Source: Bifidobacterium xylocopae
GTDB lineage: Bacteria; Actinomycetota; Actinomycetes; Actinomycetales; Bifidobacteriaceae
Assembly: GCF_003315615.1 (NCBI RefSeq)
Contig: NZ_PDCH01000005.1
Location: forward strand, 1 to 64,000
DNA length: 64,000 nucleotides
Direction of reading: 5' to 3'
Shown here piece after piece: positions 61,542 through 64,000 of the stretch. Positions within the stretch are counted from its first letter, which is position 1. The number at the start of each line of letters is the position of its first letter. A program made the position numbers and the translations under genes. Below the pieces are notes generated by a model, which saw nothing but the letters and a program-made list of their open reading frames with translations, made no database searches and had not been told where the DNA came from.

Positions 61542-62381
61542 ATGGCAGCGTATATGGACCACAAAGACCTGGGCAACCAGGAGATTCCTGGCGAGCGGGC
61601 GCGCGAGATCGGCGACGCGGTGCGGCGGGTGCGCGAGCAGGTCGCCCAGGCCGAGGCCACAGCCGGGCGCGAACCGGGCTCCGTGCAGCTGCTGGCCGCC
61701 ACCAAGACCCGCGATGTGGGTGAAATCATGGCTGCGATTGACGCCGGTGTTCGTCTGATTGGTGAGAATCGGCCCCAGGAGGTCGTGGCCAAGGCCGATG
61801 GGTTGGCCCAGCGCTGCGCCCAGGCGGGTCTGGCACTCGGGACTGCTGCCGCAGCTGAGGGCGGCGAGGCCGGCGGGGGCGCGGCGGCTGGTGCTCGTGT
61901 GGGCTTTCATCTGATTGGGCAGCTGCAATCCAACAAAATCAACAAGGTCATGCCGGCTGTGGATACCGTGGAATCGGTGGATACGCTGGCCTTGGCCGAG
62001 AAGCTTTCGCGTAAGGCCGAGACGCTGGGCCGCACTATGGGCATCCTGCTGGAGGTCAACGAGTCGGGCGAGGAAGCCAAGTCGGGTTGCGCCCCGGAGG
62101 AGGCGGCAGATATGGCCTACGCCATCGCCGCCATGCCTGGAGTAAAGCTGACCGGACTCATGACCATCGGCGCCCACGTGGACGACGAGTCCACCATCCG
62201 CGCCGGCTTCGCCCACCTGCGCGGTCTGCGCGATCAGATTCGCAACTCCGGCGAGCCCGGCACCGCCTCCTGCACCGACCTCTCCATGGGCATGACGCAC
62301 GACCTCTCCTACGCCATAGCCGAGGGGTCCACCATCGTGCGGGTGGGGACGGCCATCTTCGGCGAGCGGGCCTTCATTTGA
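61542..62381 (+). CDS. YggS-family PLP homeostasis protein
   Basis: 279 residues. The PLP-binding Lys is in QLLAATKTRDVGEI; the family segments LIGENRPQEVVAKAD, FHLIGQLQSNKINKVMPAVD and LTGLMTIGAHV are intact, and SMGMTHDLSYAIAEGSTIVR is the C-terminal signature. An Ala/Gly-rich insertion near residues 100-115 is extra. The protein buffers pyridoxal phosphate. It lies 29 bp after gluQ and is probably co-transcribed. Confidence 0.95.
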   Translation: MAAYMDHKDLGNQEIPGERAREIGDAVRRVREQVAQAEATAGREPGSVQLLAATKTRDVGEIMAAIDAGVRLIGENRPQEVVAKADGLAQRCAQAGLALGTAAAAEGGEAGGGAAAGARVGFHLIGQLQSNKINKVMPAVDTVESVDTLALAEKLSRKAETLGRTMGILLEVNESGEEAKSGCAPEEAADMAYAIAAMPGVKLTGLMTIGAHVDDESTIRAGFAHLRGLRDQIRNSGEPGTASCTDLSMGMTHDLSYAIAEGSTIVRVGTAIFGERAFI

Positions 62382-62500
62382 CCTCTGTTCGGCCTGCGTC
62401 GGCACCGTGGTACCCGTTTGCCGTGCGTTTCGGGGGTCGGAACGGGGCGTGACCCAATTGTCCGGGGGGTTTCCTGGGCCGCGCCGGCCCTGCTTGCCGC

Positions 62501-62506
62501 TAGACT
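62501..62506 (+). promoter_or_regulatory. -10 box for a leaderless FAH-family mRNA
   Basis: TAGACT then GGGCCT then the ATG at 62513, so +1 would be the A of ATG. Same arrangement as at 23412. The -35 is poor. Confidence 0.35.
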
Positions 62507-62512
62507 GGGCCT

Positions 62513-63331
62513 ATGAGAATCGCACGTTTTTCAATCAATGACACACCGCACTATGCCTTCGTTCAGCGCGATGCGAACGATGGCAAGGATTACCTGGTGG
62601 AGCTGAGGGGGTATCCGCTGGCGGGGCAGGTGGAACCCACCGGGCAACGCTACCCGCTCGATGCGGATGGTGTGCGTCTGCTGGCGCCGGTCATTCCGTC
62701 GAAGATATACGGGCTGGCCTTCAACTACCGGGCCCATGCGGAGGCGATCGCAGCAGGCAATCCGGACATCAAACCGCAGCCGGCCGAGCAGATGACCGTG
62801 TTCATGAAGCCGTCCACCTCGGTGATCGGCCCCGACGATCCCATCGTGCTGCCCTCTTACAGTCAGGACATGAACTTCGAGCCCGAGCTGGCCGTGGTGA
62901 TAGGGCGCATGGCGCGCCGGGTGGCCAAGAACGATGCCATGGATTACGTACTCGGCTATACCTGTGTGAACGACCTGACCCTGCGCGACCTCCAGGGCTC
63001 CGATCCCATGTGGACCAGGGCCAAGGGCTTCGACAGCTCCTGCCCGCTCGGCCCCTGGATCGAGACCGAGCTTGACTGGGCGAACGCCGGCATCTCCTTC
63101 CAGCGCAATGGCGAGGACGTGCCCGAGGCCACCGGCTCCACGGCAAACCTGATCCACTCCGTCCCCGAGCAGATCGCTTTCATCTCCTCCTTCGCCACCC
63201 TCCTGCCCGGCGATGTGATCATGACCGGCACCCCCTCCGCCTCCGGCCAGCTGCACTCGCGCGACGAGGCCACGGTGACGATCGAAGGCATAGGCTCCCT
63301 GCGCAATGTGGTCATCGGCGAGCGGGAATAG
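62513..63331 (+). CDS. Fumarylacetoacetate hydrolase-family protein
   Basis: 272 residues. Metal-dependent FAH fold: IYGLAFNYRAHA, the acidic ligands in MNFEPELAVVIGR (ExE), YVLGYTCVNDLTLRDLQ and the LLPGDVIMTGTPSA hairpin. Members act on beta-diketo acids or decarboxylate oxaloacetate-like acids. No ribosome site precedes the ATG; a leaderless mRNA is likely. Followed by a strong terminator. Confidence 0.92.
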   Translation: MRIARFSINDTPHYAFVQRDANDGKDYLVELRGYPLAGQVEPTGQRYPLDADGVRLLAPVIPSKIYGLAFNYRAHAEAIAAGNPDIKPQPAEQMTVFMKPSTSVIGPDDPIVLPSYSQDMNFEPELAVVIGRMARRVAKNDAMDYVLGYTCVNDLTLRDLQGSDPMWTRAKGFDSSCPLGPWIETELDWANAGISFQRNGEDVPEATGSTANLIHSVPEQIAFISSFATLLPGDVIMTGTPSASGQLHSRDEATVTIEGIGSLRNVVIGERE

Positions 63332-63364
63332 GGCGGCGACAGGGCCACAGTAGGACTGAAGTAG

Positions 63365-63405
63365 GGCCGTAGAGCGTTGGAATACCGACGTTCTACGGCC
63401 TTTTT
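63365..63405 (+). terminator. Intrinsic terminator after the FAH-family gene
   Basis: 13-bp stem with one wobble (GGCCGTAGAGCGT, 63365-63377, with ACGTTCTACGGCC, 63388-63400), 10-base loop and TTTTT. Confidence 0.92.
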
Positions 63406-63410
63406 AAAAA

Positions 63411-63431
63411 CCTGAGCCAGAATGGCTCAAG
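63411..63431 (+). promoter_or_regulatory. HAIR-like operator (HspR site) before clpB
   Basis: CCTGAGC-N7-GCTCAAG, 21 bases, two arm positions off the HAIR consensus CTTGAGT-N7-ACTCAAG to which HspR binds in Actinobacteria. A second dyad GGAATA-TGGG-TATTCC (63435-63450) lies just downstream. clpB is a classic HspR target. Confidence 0.65.
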
Positions 63432-63530
63432 TTTGGGAATATGGGTATTCCTCCCGCTGTTGGATATAGCAGATAAGGACAGCGAGCGGCGGCGTGTGTG
63501 CGCGGCGCCGCCGGAGTGAGCGGAGGAAAC

Positions 63531-64000
63531 ATGGAAGAGAACTTCACAACACTGGCCCAGCAGGCCATTGGCGATGCGATTCAGTCGGCCTCGGCGGCAG
63601 GCAACCCGCAGGTGGATACCCTCCACCTGCTGGATTCGCTCCTGCGGCAGCAGTCGGGCGTGGTCCCCGCCCTGGTGCAAGCGGCAGGCGGCGACAGTCA
63701 GCGGATCGGTGCAGCGGTACGCAACGCCCTGGTGGCGCTGCCTTCGGCCACAGGGTCCACGTCCGCCCAGCCGCAGGCCAGCCGGCAGCTGACCATGGCC
63801 CTGGCCCAGGCATCAAAGGAGATGGGGGCGATGGGGGACGAGTACGTCTCCACCGAGCATCTGCTGATCGCGATTGCGGTGGTCCCCTCCCAGGCCGCCG
63901 ACATCCTCGGGCAGGCCGGTGTGACCCCCGAGGCCCTGCGCCAGGCCACGCCGAAGGTGCGCGGCGGGGCCAAGGTCACCAGTCCGGACGCGGAAGGCAC
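63531..64000 (+). CDS. clpB: Chaperone ClpB, N-terminal part (cut by window edge)
   Basis: 156 codons to the window end, ATG behind CGGAGGAAAC. The repeated Clp N-domain is clear: FTTLAQQAIGDAIQSASAAG with PQVDTLHLLDSLLRQ, then AQASKEMGAMGDEYVSTEHL and LLIAIAVVPSQAADIL. The ATPase domains lie outside. ClpB disaggregates proteins with DnaK. The HAIR-like site upstream predicts HspR repression and heat induction. Confidence 0.93.
   Translation, partial: MEENFTTLAQQAIGDAIQSASAAGNPQVDTLHLLDSLLRQQSGVVPALVQAAGGDSQRIGAAVRNALVALPSATGSTSAQPQASRQLTMALAQASKEMGAMGDEYVSTEHLLIAIAVVPSQAADILGQAGVTPEALRQATPKVRGGAKVTSPDAEG

Noticed and set aside
1-64000. CRISPR arrays, insertion sequences, prophage genes
   Set aside because: No regularly spaced direct repeats, transposase or phage proteins were seen on either strand.

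Overview
The window looks like a chromosomal segment of a Bifidobacteriaceae genome, most likely Bifidobacterium. It is GC-rich. It has the bifidobacterial pairing of a class A penicillin-binding protein divergent from ino1, a mycobacterial-type seven-gene Flp/Tad locus, GH51 arabinofuranosidase with its transporter, UDP-galactopyranose mutase and actinobacterial housekeeping genes. I cannot fix the species. No insertion sequence, prophage or CRISPR array is visible.

Layout. 0-4 kb: the 5' end of a secreted protein, a phasin-like protein, a UbiB-type kinase and a glycerophosphodiester phosphodiesterase. 4-9 kb: a DMT exporter, upp, and a UhpT/GlpT-type organophosphate antiporter paired with a histidine-phosphatase-fold protein. 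9-13.4 kb: ppk, a MutT1-like NUDIX/phosphatase and a hypothetical protein, preceded by a candidate structured ncRNA. 13.6-18.5 kb: the Tad locus. 18.5-24 kb: dnaX-recR, an MFS transporter and a DUF5701 protein. 24-26.6 kb: a LysR-CMD-(SDR remnant)-RibD-like reductase module. 26.6-36.5 kb: PBP, ino1, arabinoside utilisation with a TetR regulator, glf and guaC. 36.6-43.3 kb: SRP RNA, three zinc-ribbon membrane proteins and a PAP2 phosphatase. 43.6-52.9 kb: topA-tmk-holB, a PEBP protein, a C69 dipeptidase, fhs and tRNA-Lys. 52.9-60.3 kb: an amidohydrolase, then a more AT-rich cluster of an AfuABC-type ABC importer, a 2H phosphoesterase and a LacI regulator. 60.4-64 kb: gluQRS, a YggS homologue, an FAH-family hydrolase and the start of clpB behind a HAIR-like operator.

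Main observations. (1) Seven poly-G/poly-C tracts of 10-14 bases occur in 64 kb. One lies inside a signal-peptide coding region, one at or just before a gene start, and five in intergenic regions, which suggests a set of slipped-strand switches. (2) The AfuABC-2H phosphoesterase-LacI cluster has two near-identical LacI-type operators 71 bp apart around its promoter and a long homopolymer near each end. It may import and open a phosphate-containing (possibly cyclic) compound. (3) About 180 nt upstream of ppk looks like an independent ncRNA with its own promoter, a long-range closing helix and a terminator, while ppk appears leaderless. (4) Several other genes (dnaX, DUF5701, FAH) have -10-like boxes placed for leaderless transcription. 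(5) TopA ends in a lysine-rich tail and the overlapping next gene, tmk, ends in a strongly acidic tail.
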